A stretch of DNA of 64,000 nucleotides from Cellulosimicrobium composti (GCF_009711085.1 NZ_WMKA01000009.1:41781-105780), one strand, 5' to 3'; numbered from the stretch's first letter, positions 45,961-55,753 are shown. The notes: a model not told the origin generated them from the letters alone. Numbers and translations are program-made.

Positions 45961-46997
45961 GCGAGCAGCAGGTGTCGGCATCGGTGCCGACGAACAAGCC
46001 GGACGCCGACGAGTCGGCCCGGGTCGAGAAGGCCGCGAGCGAGCGTCGCAAGAGCGGGTTCATGTCCGGGGCGGCGGGTCGGAACGTCGGCCTCGTCGTC
46101 GCGCTGCTCCTCCTGTGCGTCGTGGGCTTCGCGACGGGCGGCGAGCGGTTCCTGAGCCTCAGCAACCTCATGACCATCCTCAGCCTCGGGTCGGTCCTGG
46201 GCGTCGTGGCCATCGGCATGACGTTCGTCATCACGACGGGCGGCATCGACCTGTCGGTCGGCTCCGTGCTCGGGCTCGCGTCGGTCTGGGCGACGACGCT
46301 CGCGACCCAGTCGTACGGGTGGGTCGTCATGGTCATCTGCGCGCTCGCGGTCGGCGTCGGCGCCGGGCTGCTCAACGGCCTCATCATCGCCTACGGGCGG
46401 GTCGTGGCGTTCATCGCGACGCTCGCGATGCTCGTCGCGGCGCGCGGCCTCGCCGAGCTCATCGCGCAGAAGCGGACGCAGATCGTGGACGTCCCGGCGT
46501 TCAACGACGTCTTCAAGGGCAACATCCTCGGCGTCCCGAAGATCGTGTGGATCTTCGCGATCGTCGCCGTGCTCGGCTGGTTCCTCTTCAACCGCACGAC
46601 GTTCGGCCGCCGCACGGTGGCCGTGGGCGGCAACGCCGAGGCGGCACGCCTGGCCGGCATCAAGGTCAAGCGCCACCTCGTGTACGTGTACGCGCTCTCG
46701 GGGCTCACCGCGGGCATCGCGGGCGTCATGATCCTCGCCCGCACGAGCGCCGGCTCGTCGACGAACGGCCTGCTCCTCGAGCTCGACGTCATCGCGGCGG
46801 TCGTGGTCGGCGGGACGCTGCTCGCGGGCGGTCGCGGCACGATCGTCGGCACCGTCCTGGGCGTCCTCATCTTCACGACGCTCACCAACGTCTTCATCAT
46901 CAACAACATCGACAGCTCGGTCCAGCAGATCGCCAAGGGCGCCATCATCGTCGGCGCCGTGCTGCTCCAGCAGCGCCTGACGCGGCGGACCACGTAG
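45957..46997 (+). CDS. Sugar ABC transporter permease (CUT2, RbsC-like)
   Basis: A 346-residue inner-membrane permease with a soluble N-terminal tail of about 40 residues and 8-10 membrane segments. GMTFVITTGGIDLSVGSVLG is the RbsC signature, with LINGL-like LLNGLIIAYGRVVAFIATLA and VVGGTLLAGGRGTIVGTVLG later. It is coupled to the ATPase by GTGA and followed after 109 bp by its binding protein. A single permease gene implies a homodimeric channel. Confidence 0.92.
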   Translation: MSEQQVSASVPTNKPDADESARVEKAASERRKSGFMSGAAGRNVGLVVALLLLCVVGFATGGERFLSLSNLMTILSLGSVLGVVAIGMTFVITTGGIDLSVGSVLGLASVWATTLATQSYGWVVMVICALAVGVGAGLLNGLIIAYGRVVAFIATLAMLVAARGLAELIAQKRTQIVDVPAFNDVFKGNILGVPKIVWIFAIVAVLGWFLFNRTTFGRRTVAVGGNAEAARLAGIKVKRHLVYVYALSGLTAGIAGVMILARTSAGSSTNGLLLELDVIAAVVVGGTLLAGGRGTIVGTVLGVLIFTTLTNVFIINNIDSSVQQIAKGAIIVGAVLLQQRLTRRTT

Positions 46998-47106
46998 CGC
47001 CGCCGGACCGGCTCGTCGCACCACCCACGGTTCCGCACCCTCCGTGGCGGTACCCCCACAGTTCCCCCGAAGTTCCTCCCCGCAGGACAGCATCGAAGGA
47101 GATCCC

Positions 47107-48177
47107 ATGTCCGCACGCACCACCCTCCGTCGCCGCATCACGCTCGCGACCGTCTCCGCGGCCTCGGTCGCCCTGATCGCCACGGCGTGCACGTCGAACA
47201 CGCCGACCGCCGAGAACACGGCGGACGGCAACGACGGCGGCGGCGGCTCGAGCCAGGCCGTCTCCGACAACGACGCCCCGGGCGACCCGATCGTCATCGG
47301 CTTCTCCGCCCCCGCCGCCGACCACGGCTGGATGGGTGCCATCACGAGCGCGGCGGAGGCCGAGGCCGAGAAGTACGAGGACGTCGAGCTCCGCGTCGCC
47401 GACGGCACGAACGACGTCAACGTCCAGATCAGCCAGATCGAGGGCTTCATCAACGACGGCGTCGACGCGATCGTGCTCCTGCCGTTCGACGGCGCCGCGC
47501 TCACGGACGTCGCGACGAAGGCGATGGAGGCCGGGATCCCGGTCATCAACGTCGACCGCGAGTTCTCCAGCCCGTTCGCCGCCCGCACGACCGTCCTCGG
47601 CGACAACTACGGCATGGGCGTCAGCGCCGGCCAGTACATCTGCGAGCAGCTCGGCGACAACCCCGACGCGGTCGTCGCGGAGATCGCCGGCATCGACTCG
47701 CTCCCGCTGACGCAGGACCGCAGCCAGGGCTTCGCGGACGCGCTGTCCGACTGCGGCCTCGACGTCGACAACCGCGTCGCCGCCGACTTCACCGTCCAGG
47801 GCGGCGAGGCCGCGACGGCCAACCTGCTCCAGGCCGCGCCGCAGATCGACGCCATCTGGAACCACGACGACGACCAGGGCGTCGGCGTCCTCTCGGCGAT
47901 CGAGAACGCGGGCCGCGACGAGTTCTTCATGGTCGGCGGCGCCGGCTCGGCGAACGTCATGGAGCACATCAAGGCCGGGGACTCGGTCCTCCAGGCGACG
48001 GTCATCTACCCGTCGACCCAGGCCGCGGACGGCATCAAGCTCGCCCGTCTGGTCGCGCACGAGAAGAACATGAGCGACCTGGCCTCCTCGGGCGTGCCGC
48101 GCACGGTCCAGCTCTTCGCGCCGGTCGTCACGAAGGACAACGTCGACCAGTACCTGCCCTCGGCATTCCAGTCCTGA
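47107..48177 (+). CDS. Sugar-binding lipoprotein of the first ABC transporter
   Basis: A 356-residue periplasmic-binding-protein-like lipoprotein. Signal peptide with lipobox LIATAC gives the anchored cysteine C28, then a Gly/Ser/Asn-rich linker to about 60. The type I fold starts DPIVIGFSAPAADHGWMGAI. FINDGVDAIVLLPFDG, GIPVINVDREFSSPFAARTT and DAIWNHDDDQGVGVLSAIEN are typical of ribose/galactofuranose-type binding proteins. GAAGGAG is 5 nt before the ATG. A hairpin downstream (48224-48268) may protect or end the transcript, which would raise binding-protein level relative to the next gene. Confidence 0.93.
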   Translation: MSARTTLRRRITLATVSAASVALIATACTSNTPTAENTADGNDGGGGSSQAVSDNDAPGDPIVIGFSAPAADHGWMGAITSAAEAEAEKYEDVELRVADGTNDVNVQISQIEGFINDGVDAIVLLPFDGAALTDVATKAMEAGIPVINVDREFSSPFAARTTVLGDNYGMGVSAGQYICEQLGDNPDAVVAEIAGIDSLPLTQDRSQGFADALSDCGLDVDNRVAADFTVQGGEAATANLLQAAPQIDAIWNHDDDQGVGVLSAIENAGRDEFFMVGGAGSANVMEHIKAGDSVLQATVIYPSTQAADGIKLARLVAHEKNMSDLASSGVPRTVQLFAPVVTKDNVDQYLPSAFQS

Positions 48178-48223
48178 TCGACCGCTGACGGTCGTCGGCA
48201 CGGAGCACGAAGACACGCGGACC

Positions 48224-48268
48224 ACGCCCACGGTCCGCCCGGGCACGACCCGGCCGGACCGTGGGCGT
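48224..48268 (+). terminator. Hairpin after the binding-protein gene
   Basis: Perfect 14-bp stem (ACGCCCACGGTCCG at 48224-48237 and complement at 48255-48268) with a 17-nt loop, between the binding-protein gene and the Gfo/Idh gene on the same strand. Confidence 0.65.
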
Positions 48269-48296
48269 GCGCCGTGAGGAGCACGGAAGGAACGTC

Positions 48297-49469
48297 ATGG
48301 CAGGAAACGACGACGCGCAGCTCGGCGTCGGCATGGTCGGGTACTCGTTCATGGGGGCAGCGCACTCGCAGGCCTGGCGGACGGCTCCCCGGTTCTTCGA
48401 CCTCCCGCTGACCCCGCGCATGCGGGTGCTCGGAGGCCGCAACCCGGAGGCGCTCGCCGCCGCCGCGCGCAAGCTCGGCTGGGAGTCCACCGAGACGCGG
48501 TGGCAGGCGCTCGTGAGCCGTGACGACGTCGACCTGGTCGACGTGTGCACGCCCGGCGACACGCACGCGGAGATCGCGATCGCCGCCCTCGAGGCGGGCA
48601 AGCACGTGCTGTGCGAGAAGCCGCTCGCGAACACGGTGGCCGAGGCCGAGACGATGGTCGCGGCCGCCGAGGCCGCGGCGCAGCGCGGGCAGGTCGCCAT
48701 GGTGGGCTTCACCTACCGGCGCGTGCCGGCGATCCAGCTCGCGCGTCAGCTCGTCGCGGACGGGCGGATCGGCACCGTGCGCCACGTGCGCGCGCAGTAC
48801 CTGCAGGACTGGATCGCCGACGAGGACACGCCGCTGTCGTGGCGCCTCGACAAGTCGAAGGCGGGCAGCGGGTCGCTCGGCGACATCGGGGCGCACGTCA
48901 TCGACCTCGCGCAGTTCATCACGGGCGAGCGCATCACGAGCGTGTCGGGCCTGCTCGAGACCTTCGTGACCGAGCGCCCGGTCGCGACCGAGTTCGCCGG
49001 GCTGTCGGGCCAGGGCGGCACGGAGCGCGGCCCCGTCACGGTCGACGACGCCGCGGTCTTCCTCGCCCGGATGTCGGGCGGCGGCATCGGGACGTTCGAG
49101 GCCACGCGCTTCGCGTACGGCCGCAAGAACGCGATCCGCCTGGAGATCAACGGGTCGAAGGGCTCGGTCGCGTTCGACTTCGAGGACATGAACGTCCTGC
49201 ACTTCTTCGACGCCGCGGACGACCCGGCGATCGCCGGCTTCCGGCGGATCGTCGTCACCGAGCCCCAGCACGCGTACGTCGCGCACTGGTGGCCCGCGGG
49301 TCACGGCCTCGGGTACGAGCACGCGTTCACGCACCAGGTCGTCGACCTGGTGGAGGGGATCGCGGCGGGTACGCACCCGGCCCCGACCTTCGCGGACGGC
49401 CTGGCGGTCCAGCGCGTGCTCGACGCGGTCGAGCGCAGCGCGGCGTCGGGCGCCTGGGTCGAGCCCTAG
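48297..49469 (+). CDS. Gfo/Idh/MocA-family NAD(P)-dependent oxidoreductase (first)
   Basis: A 390-residue sugar dehydrogenase-like protein. The Rossmann start reads VGMVGYSFMGAAHSQAWRTA, a variant of GxGxxG with Tyr-Ser, common in actinobacterial members. DLVDVCTPGDTHAEIAIAAL and GKHVLCEKPLANT contain the catalytic-region Lys of the E-K-P motif. The C-terminal half has YLQDWIADEDTPLSWRLDKS, GSLGDIGAHVIDLAQFITGE and THQVVDLVEGI. Family members oxidise sugars or inositols, often at C3 of glycosides. ATG 48297 follows GGAAGG. It is downstream of the first ABC importer, so the imported sugar is the likely substrate. Confidence 0.9.
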   Translation: MAGNDDAQLGVGMVGYSFMGAAHSQAWRTAPRFFDLPLTPRMRVLGGRNPEALAAAARKLGWESTETRWQALVSRDDVDLVDVCTPGDTHAEIAIAALEAGKHVLCEKPLANTVAEAETMVAAAEAAAQRGQVAMVGFTYRRVPAIQLARQLVADGRIGTVRHVRAQYLQDWIADEDTPLSWRLDKSKAGSGSLGDIGAHVIDLAQFITGERITSVSGLLETFVTERPVATEFAGLSGQGGTERGPVTVDDAAVFLARMSGGGIGTFEATRFAYGRKNAIRLEINGSKGSVAFDFEDMNVLHFFDAADDPAIAGFRRIVVTEPQHAYVAHWWPAGHGLGYEHAFTHQVVDLVEGIAAGTHPAPTFADGLAVQRVLDAVERSAASGAWVEP

Positions 49470-49495
49470 GGACCGGCCCGGCACGGACGGAACGT

Positions 49496-49535
49496 CCGGT
49501 CGCCGGCCGTGCGCAGGTGCGCGGCCGGCGACCGG
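49496..49535 (+). terminator. Terminator after the first Gfo/Idh gene
   Basis: Perfect 14-bp stem (CCGGTCGCCGGCCG at 49496-49509, complement 49522-49535) with a 12-nt loop, 26 bp after the stop. The next 180 bp hold an isolated AGGAGGT-like motif near 49545 with no gene behind it. Confidence 0.75.
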
Positions 49536-49719
49536 GGACACGGAAGGAGGTAGGACCGCCGCACGCGCGGCGAGAAGGCGCCCGGCGGAGCGCCGAGACT
49601 TCTCCGCCGACGAGCCCGGGACGGACGGCTGGCCGATGGCGCCGACCCGGCGGAGCGCAGCACAGTTCCCATCTCGACGAGGAGACCTTGTGAGAAACGT
49701 GCTAGGAGGATCGCTCGCC

Positions 49720-52700
49720 ATGAGGCGCACGGTCGCGGCAGCAGCCGCGGCGGCGGTCGCACTCCCCCTGACCATCGCGACGGCGGTATCGGCCACGGCC
49801 GCTCCCGCGGGCCCCGTGCAGGCGGCCTCGGTCGTGGCGGCGGCCGACACGGACCCGTTCGACGTGCTCGTCTTCAGCAAGACCGGTGGCTTCCGCCACG
49901 GCTCGATCCCCGCCGGCATCGCCGCGATCCAGCAGCTCGGCGAGGAGAACGGCTTCGAGGTGACCGCGACCGAGGACGCCGGTGCGTTCACGGACGAGAA
50001 CCTCGCGCAGTATGAGGCGGTCGTGTGGCTGTCCACGACCGGCGACGTGCTCAACGAGGAGCAGCAGGCCGCGTTCGAGCGCTACATCCAGAACGGGGGC
50101 GGGTACGCGGGCATCCACGCGGCGTCCGACACCGAGTACGACTGGCCCTGGTACGGCGGGCTGGTCGGCGCGTACTTCAGCGCCCACCCGCAGAACCAGA
50201 CGGCGACCGTCAAGGTCGAGGACCACGTCCACGAGTCGACCGCCCACCTGCCCTCGCGCTGGGAGCGGTTCGACGAGTGGTACAACTTCCGGACCAACCC
50301 GCGCGACACCGTGCACGTGCTCGCGAGCCTCGACGAGACCACGTACAACGCGGGCAGCGGCGCCATGGGCGCCGAGCACCCGACGGCGTGGTGCCAGGTC
50401 TACGACGGCGGCCGCTCCTGGTACACGGGCGGCGGGCACACCGACGAGTCGTTCGCGGACCCGGACTTCCTCCAGCACCTGCTGGGCGGCATCCAGACCG
50501 CCGCGGGCGCCGTGGCGTCCGACTGCTCGGCGACGCAGTCCGCGAGCTACGAGCAGGTCGCGCTCGACGAGGAGACGCGCAACCCGATGGTCCTGGACGT
50601 CGCGCCCGACGGCACGGTGTTCTACGCCGAGCGTGACGGCCGCGTGCAGGTCATCGACCCGGAGACGAACACGACGCACACCGCGACGACCCTCCCGGTG
50701 ACCACCGCCAACGAGGACGGTCTGCTCGGGCTCGTGCTCGACCCGAACTTCTCGGAGAACGGGTGGGTCTACACCTACTGGGCTCCGGCGAACGTCGGCT
50801 CCGACGGTCCGCACAACCGGATCTCGCGGTTCGACTTCGACCCGGCCACGGGCACGATCGACCAGGCCACCGAGAAGAAGGTCCTCACCGTCACGACGCA
50901 GCGCAACACGTGCTGCCACGCCGGTGGTGACATGATCTTCGACGAGGACGGCAACCTGATCCTCGCGACCGGTGACAACACCAACCCGTTCGAGTCGGGC
51001 GGCTACTCGCCGCACGACGAGCGCGCCGGCCGTCAGGACTACGACGCCCAGCGGTCGTCGGCGAACACGAACGACCTGCGCGGCAAGGTCCTGCGCATCC
51101 ACCCGGAGGACGACGGCACGTACACGATCCCGGAGGGCAACATGTTCGCCCCCGGGACCGCGCAGACGCGGCCCGAGATCTTCGCGATGGGCTTCCGCAA
51201 CCCGTTCCGCATCGGCGTGGACCCCTACTCGGGCAACATCCTCGTGGGTGACTACGGGCCCGACGCGGGCAACGCGAGCCCGACGCGCGGCCCGGGCAAC
51301 ACGGTGGAGTGGAACGTCGTCAGCGAGCCCGGCTTCTACGGCTGGCCGTACTGCACGGGCGCGAACGCGGACTACTTCAAGTACAACTTCGCGACCGGTC
51401 AGTCCGGCGCGGCGTTCAACTGCGCCGAGGGCCCGGTCAACTCGTCCCCGAACAACACGGGTCTGACCCAGCTGCCCCCGGCCATCGAGGCCGAGGTCTG
51501 GTACAACTACGCCGGCAACCCGAGCTTCCCGGAGATCGGCGGCGGCGGTGCGCCCATGGGCGGCCCCGTGTACCAGTACGACGCCGAGCTCGACTCGGAC
51601 GTCAAGTGGCCCGAGTACTGGGACGGCAAGGCGTTCCTGGGCGAGTGGAACCAGGGCAAGCTGTACTCGATCCAGCTCGACGGCGAGAGCCGTGACGACG
51701 TCGTGGACATCAACCGGGTCCTGCCCAAGATCTTCGACCCGAGCGCCGGGTTCGACCGTGCGATGGACTTCGACTTCGGTCCGGACGGTGCGCTCTACGT
51801 CGTCGACTGGGGCTCGGGCTTCGGTGGCGACAACGACTCGAGCGGCATCTACAAGGTCAACTACGTCAAGGGCAACCCGTCGCCGATCGCGCGAGCGAGC
51901 GCCGACGTGACGAGCGGTCACGCGCCGCTCACGGTGCAGTTCTCCTCGGAGGGCACGCGCCACCCGGCCGGCGACGAGCTGACCCTGCAGTGGACCTTCG
52001 GCGACGGCTCCGAGCCGTCGAGCGAGGCGAACCCGGTCCACACCTACACGGAGAACGGCACCTACGTCGCGCAGCTCGTGGCGACCGACGCCCAGGGCCA
52101 GACGGGGATCGCGAACGTGACGATCGTCGTCGGCAACGAGGCGCCGACGATCTCCATCACGTTCCCGGACAACGGCGGCTTCTTCCAGTGGGGCGACCAG
52201 GTCCGCTACGAGATCGAGGTCGACGACCCCGACGGCGTGGTCGACTGCAGCAACGTCGAGCTCGCGACGTCGCTCGGTCACGACGCGCACGCCCACCCCA
52301 TGGACGTGCTCGGCGGCTGCGAGGGCGTCTTCCAGACGGCCCGCGACGAGGGCCACGGCATCGAGTCGAACATCTTCTGGGTGATCGAGGCGTCGTACAC
52401 GGACGACGGCGGCGAGGCGGGTGCCCCGCTCACCGCCAACGACCTCCAGGTGCTGCAGCCGAAGCTGCTCCAGGCCGAGTTCTTCACGGCCACGGGCCGT
52501 CTCGCGGACTCCACGAGCACCGGTGACCCCGGTGTCGTGCGCGAGACGACGGGCGACAGCGCCGGCGGTGGCCAGAACATCGGCTACATCGAGCCGGGTG
52601 ACTGGTGGGCGTACGAGCCGATCTCGCTCCACGGCGTCGACTCGATCGCGCTGCGTGCGGCCTCGCCGAGCAACGCGGTGGTCTCCATCCGCTGGAACGC

Positions 52701-54699
52701 CGCGGACGGCCCGGAGATCGGGTCCGTCCAGGTGCCCGGCACCGGTGACTGGCAGGTCTACACGAACGTCGCGGCGGAGCTGACCGACGTGCCCTCGGGC
52801 ACGGGGACGCTCTACTTCGTCCTGACGTCCGGCCAGGCCAACGTCAACTGGCTCGAGTTCGACGGCCGTGGTGTCACGGACAACGAGCGCCCGACCATCG
52901 ACTCGTTCGAGGTCACCCCGACCACGGGCACGGCGCCTCTCACCGTGACGGCGTCGGTCGCTGCCACCGACCCCGAGGACGACGCGATCACGTTCGCGTG
53001 GGACGCGGGTCTCGGCGACGGCTTCGTCGACGGCGGCGACACGTTCGAGGTCACGTACGACGAGCCTGGCACGTACCGCCTCCAGGTCCGTGCGACGGAC
53101 GAGCGCGGCGCGTACTCGACCGAGTACACGACCGTGACGGTGAAGGCGCCCGAGACCGGGCCGGGGATGTGCTTCTCGGGCCGCTCGGACGACTTCCTCG
53201 GCTCGGACGTCGACGAGGACCGCTGGACGGTCACGAACCGCGACCAGAACCTCGTCGTCCGTGACGGACGTCTCGTGGTCCCGACGGCGACGCGGGACTT
53301 CTACGGGACGGACAACACGGTCGTGCCGAACCTGGTGCTGCAGGACCTGCCCGACGGCCCGTTCACGGCCACGGCGAAGGTCACCCTGCCCGCCCGCCAG
53401 CAGTACCAGCAGGCCGGCCTGCTGATCTGGGGCGACCAGGACAACTACGCGAAGATGGTTCTCCAGGGCCGCTCGGCCTCGGCGGACGCCTCGACGCGCA
53501 TCTTCCAGTTCATCCGGGAGGAGAACGCCCAGCCGAACGAGGTCAACCAGTCCAACACGGCCAACCTCGGCGCTGACTACCCCGACACGGTCTACGTGCG
53601 GTTCATCAGCAACGGGGAGAACCTCCAGGCCGCGTACTCGGCCGACGGCGTCGACTTCACGCTGATGCCGGAGACCAAGTCGATCGCGAACCTGACGAAC
53701 CCGAAGATCGGGCTCGTGGCGCTCAAGGGGAACAACACCAGCACCCCCGTGATCGAGGCGGAGTTCGACTGGTTCCACATCACGCCCGACGACACGGCGT
53801 CCGCCTCCGGGCCGGACGACGAGTTCGACGGCGACGCCCTCGACACGTGCCGCTGGTCGATCGTCCGCGAGGACCCGACCGGCTACCGCGTGGCGGACGG
53901 CTCCCTGCAGATCGACACGACGCCGACGGACATCTACGGGACGGACAACCGCCCCGTGCCGAACATCGTGCTGCAGGACCAGCCGGGCGACGAGTGGACG
54001 ATCGAGACCGTCGTCGACGGCTCGGCGCTCGACCGCCAGTACCAGCAGGGCGGTCTGATCGTCTACGCCGACGACGACAACTACGTCAAGTTCGACTACG
54101 TGGTCGACAACCAGGCGGGCCAGTCCCGGAGCGCCCGGATCGAGCTGCGCAGCGAGGTCGGCGGCGTCGTGCAGAACCCGCAGCCGCAGACGGGGAACCT
54201 CCCCGGCTCGGTGTGGCACCTGCGTCTCACGCGCTCCGGTGACACGTTCACCGGTGCGTACAGCGCGGACGGCGAGACCTGGACGACGTTCGACCAGAGC
54301 GTGACGAACGCTCCGGCGGCCGACGCCCGGGTGGGTCTCTTCGCGCTGGGCGCCTCGGCGGACACCGGTGCGCCGGCGTCGTTCGGCCACTTCCGGGTGG
54401 TCGGCGAGGACGTCGAGCCGGTCGCCGTGACGGTCACCGTGGAGACGCGCTGCATGGCCGGCAAGGTGTTCGTCGCGGTCCGCGCGGCGAACGACGACAC
54501 GGTCCCGCTCGCGATCACTCTCGAGACCCCGTTCGGGTCGAAGGAGTTCGCGGACGTCGCTCCGGGTGCGAACGCCTACCAGTCGTTCGCCTCGCGCGCG
54601 GCGGCGGTCGACGCCGGCACCGTGACCGTGACCGCGACCGACGCCGAGGGGAGGACGTTCACCGGGACGGCTGACTACGCGGCCCGGTCCTGCTCCTGA
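49720..54699 (+). CDS. Secreted ThuA - glucose/sorbosone dehydrogenase - PKD - CBM6 - ConA-like multidomain protein
   Basis: A 1659-residue exported protein. Signal peptide 1-35 (MRRTVAAAAAAAVALPLTIA). Domains by position: ThuA about 44-264 (LVFSKTGGFRHGSIPAG; GGYAGIHAASDTEYDWPWYG); PQQ/GSDH-type six-bladed propeller about 277-717 (EDGLLGLVLDPNFSENGWVY; HAGGDMIFDEDGNLILATGD; IFAMGFRNPFRIGVDP); PKD about 719-805; Ig-like about 806-905; CBM6-like about 917-1048 (IGYIEPGDWWAYEP); second PKD about 1057-1143; two tandem ConA-like (DUF1349/GH43_C2-type) repeats about 1157-1357 and 1366-1564, both with YGTDN..VPN..LQD; and a C-terminal beta domain. AGGAGG lies 10 nt before the ATG at 49720; a GTG at 49690 is also possible. 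A secreted sugar-oxidising enzyme that binds polysaccharide is likely. Confidence 0.88.
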   Translation: MRRTVAAAAAAAVALPLTIATAVSATAAPAGPVQAASVVAAADTDPFDVLVFSKTGGFRHGSIPAGIAAIQQLGEENGFEVTATEDAGAFTDENLAQYEAVVWLSTTGDVLNEEQQAAFERYIQNGGGYAGIHAASDTEYDWPWYGGLVGAYFSAHPQNQTATVKVEDHVHESTAHLPSRWERFDEWYNFRTNPRDTVHVLASLDETTYNAGSGAMGAEHPTAWCQVYDGGRSWYTGGGHTDESFADPDFLQHLLGGIQTAAGAVASDCSATQSASYEQVALDEETRNPMVLDVAPDGTVFYAERDGRVQVIDPETNTTHTATTLPVTTANEDGLLGLVLDPNFSENGWVYTYWAPANVGSDGPHNRISRFDFDPATGTIDQATEKKVLTVTTQRNTCCHAGGDMIFDEDGNLILATGDNTNPFESGGYSPHDERAGRQDYDAQRSSANTNDLRGKVLRIHPEDDGTYTIPEGNMFAPGTAQTRPEIFAMGFRNPFRIGVDPYSGNILVGDYGPDAGNASPTRGPGNTVEWNVVSEPGFYGWPYCTGANADYFKYNFATGQSGAAFNCAEGPVNSSPNNTGLTQLPPAIEAEVWYNYAGNPSFPEIGGGGAPMGGPVYQYDAELDSDVKWPEYWDGKAFLGEWNQGKLYSIQLDGESRDDVVDINRVLPKIFDPSAGFDRAMDFDFGPDGALYVVDWGSGFGGDNDSSGIYKVNYVKGNPSPIARASADVTSGHAPLTVQFSSEGTRHPAGDELTLQWTFGDGSEPSSEANPVHTYTENGTYVAQLVATDAQGQTGIANVTIVVGNEAPTISITFPDNGGFFQWGDQVRYEIEVDDPDGVVDCSNVELATSLGHDAHAHPMDVLGGCEGVFQTARDEGHGIESNIFWVIEASYTDDGGEAGAPLTANDLQVLQPKLLQAEFFTATGRLADSTSTGDPGVVRETTGDSAGGGQNIGYIEPGDWWAYEPISLHGVDSIALRAASPSNAVVSIRWNAADGPEIGSVQVPGTGDWQVYTNVAAELTDVPSGTGTLYFVLTSGQANVNWLEFDGRGVTDNERPTIDSFEVTPTTGTAPLTVTASVAATDPEDDAITFAWDAGLGDGFVDGGDTFEVTYDEPGTYRLQVRATDERGAYSTEYTTVTVKAPETGPGMCFSGRSDDFLGSDVDEDRWTVTNRDQNLVVRDGRLVVPTATRDFYGTDNTVVPNLVLQDLPDGPFTATAKVTLPARQQYQQAGLLIWGDQDNYAKMVLQGRSASADASTRIFQFIREENAQPNEVNQSNTANLGADYPDTVYVRFISNGENLQAAYSADGVDFTLMPETKSIANLTNPKIGLVALKGNNTSTPVIEAEFDWFHITPDDTASASGPDDEFDGDALDTCRWSIVREDPTGYRVADGSLQIDTTPTDIYGTDNRPVPNIVLQDQPGDEWTIETVVDGSALDRQYQQGGLIVYADDDNYVKFDYVVDNQAGQSRSARIELRSEVGGVVQNPQPQTGNLPGSVWHLRLTRSGDTFTGAYSADGETWTTFDQSVTNAPAADARVGLFALGASADTGAPASFGHFRVVGEDVEPVAVTVTVETRCMAGKVFVAVRAANDDTVPLAITLETPFGSKEFADVAPGANAYQSFASRAAAVDAGTVTVTATDAEGRTFTGTADYAARSCS

Positions 54700-54707
54700 C
54701 AGGTTCC

Positions 54708-54738
54708 GGCGGGTCGGTGCGCTGAGCACCGGCCCGCC
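54708..54738 (+). terminator. Terminator after the ThuA-dehydrogenase gene
   Basis: Thirteen-bp stem with one G-U pair (GGCGGGTCGGTGC at 54708-54720 and 54726-54738), 5-nt loop, 9 bp after the stop. Confidence 0.75.
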
Positions 54739-54950
54739 GGGCACCGCGCTCGACGCGCGGGTCACCGGCGCACGGACGGCCCATCGGCCGGGCCACCGTA
54801 CGCTGCCGCACGACGAGCACGACGGGGACCTCTGGGTCTCCGGCCCCGGCGCCCGGGTACGGGCGCTCCGGCCCGGCGCCGGGGCACCCCCGGGGACCGA
54901 CGACGACCGTCGGCCCCGCCTACCGACCACCACGACGAGGTGATGACCCG

Positions 54951-55712
54951 ATGTCCCGTACGCCCTCGCGCACCAGCACCCGAGCCCCGCACCGGGAGCG
55001 GTCCCGGCCGCTGCGCCCCGCGCGCCGCGCAGGACGCACCGGACCGCGCGCGCTGCTCCGGGCGGCGCTGGTCGCCCTGCTCGGCGCCGTCCTGGCGCTG
55101 ACAGGCCTCGCGGGGCCGGCCGCCGCGCACGGGGGCGACGTGGTCATCTCGCTCGGCACCGACGGCGAGGGCGGCATCTCCGCCAACCTGACCTGGAAGC
55201 TCGACGGCCACCCGGTCGAGGAGTCGGCCGACGTCTCGGTCACGGCGGAGTCCGCCGACGGCGAGACGGTCGGCCCCCTCACGCTCCAGTCGGCGTCCGA
55301 GGGCGTCGGCTGGTACACGTCCGAGCCCGGCGTCCTCGCGGAGGGCAACTGGACCCTGACCGCCACGATCACCGAGCCCGCCGAGGCGACCGCGACCGCG
55401 CAGGTCGACGTCGTGCCGCTGCCGGAGCCCGCGCCGCGGGCCGAGGACGACGCCGCCGCCGCGGGCGACGCGGACGCCGCCGACGAGGCCGCCCCGGAGG
55501 ACGGGGACGGCGCCGCGGACGAGAGCGCCGACGGCGCCGCCGCCGCGGACGGCACGTCGACCGGACCGGGCGCGGGCGTGTGGATCGCCGTCGCCGTCGT
55601 CGCCGCCCTGCTCCTCGCGGGGGGCCTCCTCGTCGTCCGCCGCCGCTCGCGCGCGTCCGCGCCGGGCCGCTCGGACGACGACCGCACCCTGACCAGCACG
55701 TCCGCCCGGTGA
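54951..55712 (+). CDS. Membrane-anchored extracytoplasmic protein with CopC/YtkA-like beta domain
   Basis: A 253-residue protein. The basic N-terminus (about 33 residues, rich in Arg) and hydrophobic core [20 protein letters not shown] end at GPAAAHGG. Mature protein would thus begin near His-Gly-Gly, which could bind copper as in CopC-type proteins. Residues about 63-155 form a single Ig-like beta domain ([40 protein letters not shown]). An Ala/Asp/Glu-rich low-complexity linker (about 160-200) leads to one membrane helix ([20 protein letters not shown]) and a short basic tail. No sortase motif. Function unknown. ATG 54951 has GAGGTGATG upstream. Confidence 0.72.
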   Translation: MSRTPSRTSTRAPHRERSRPLRPARRAGRTGPRALLRAALVALLGAVLALTGLAGPAAAHGGDVVISLGTDGEGGISANLTWKLDGHPVEESADVSVTAESADGETVGPLTLQSASEGVGWYTSEPGVLAEGNWTLTATITEPAEATATAQVDVVPLPEPAPRAEDDAAAAGDADAADEAAPEDGDGAADESADGAAAADGTSTGPGAGVWIAVAVVAALLLAGGLLVVRRRSRASAPGRSDDDRTLTSTSAR

Positions 55713-55753
55713 CCCCGGGCGCCCGACCGAGAACGACCGAAGGAGACACGACC

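Noticed and set aside
49702-54933. A 1743-codon open frame antisense to the ThuA-dehydrogenase gene
   Set aside because: The translation is repetitive Arg/Val/Glu/Asp/His with no domain, a mirror of the GC-biased coding strand.
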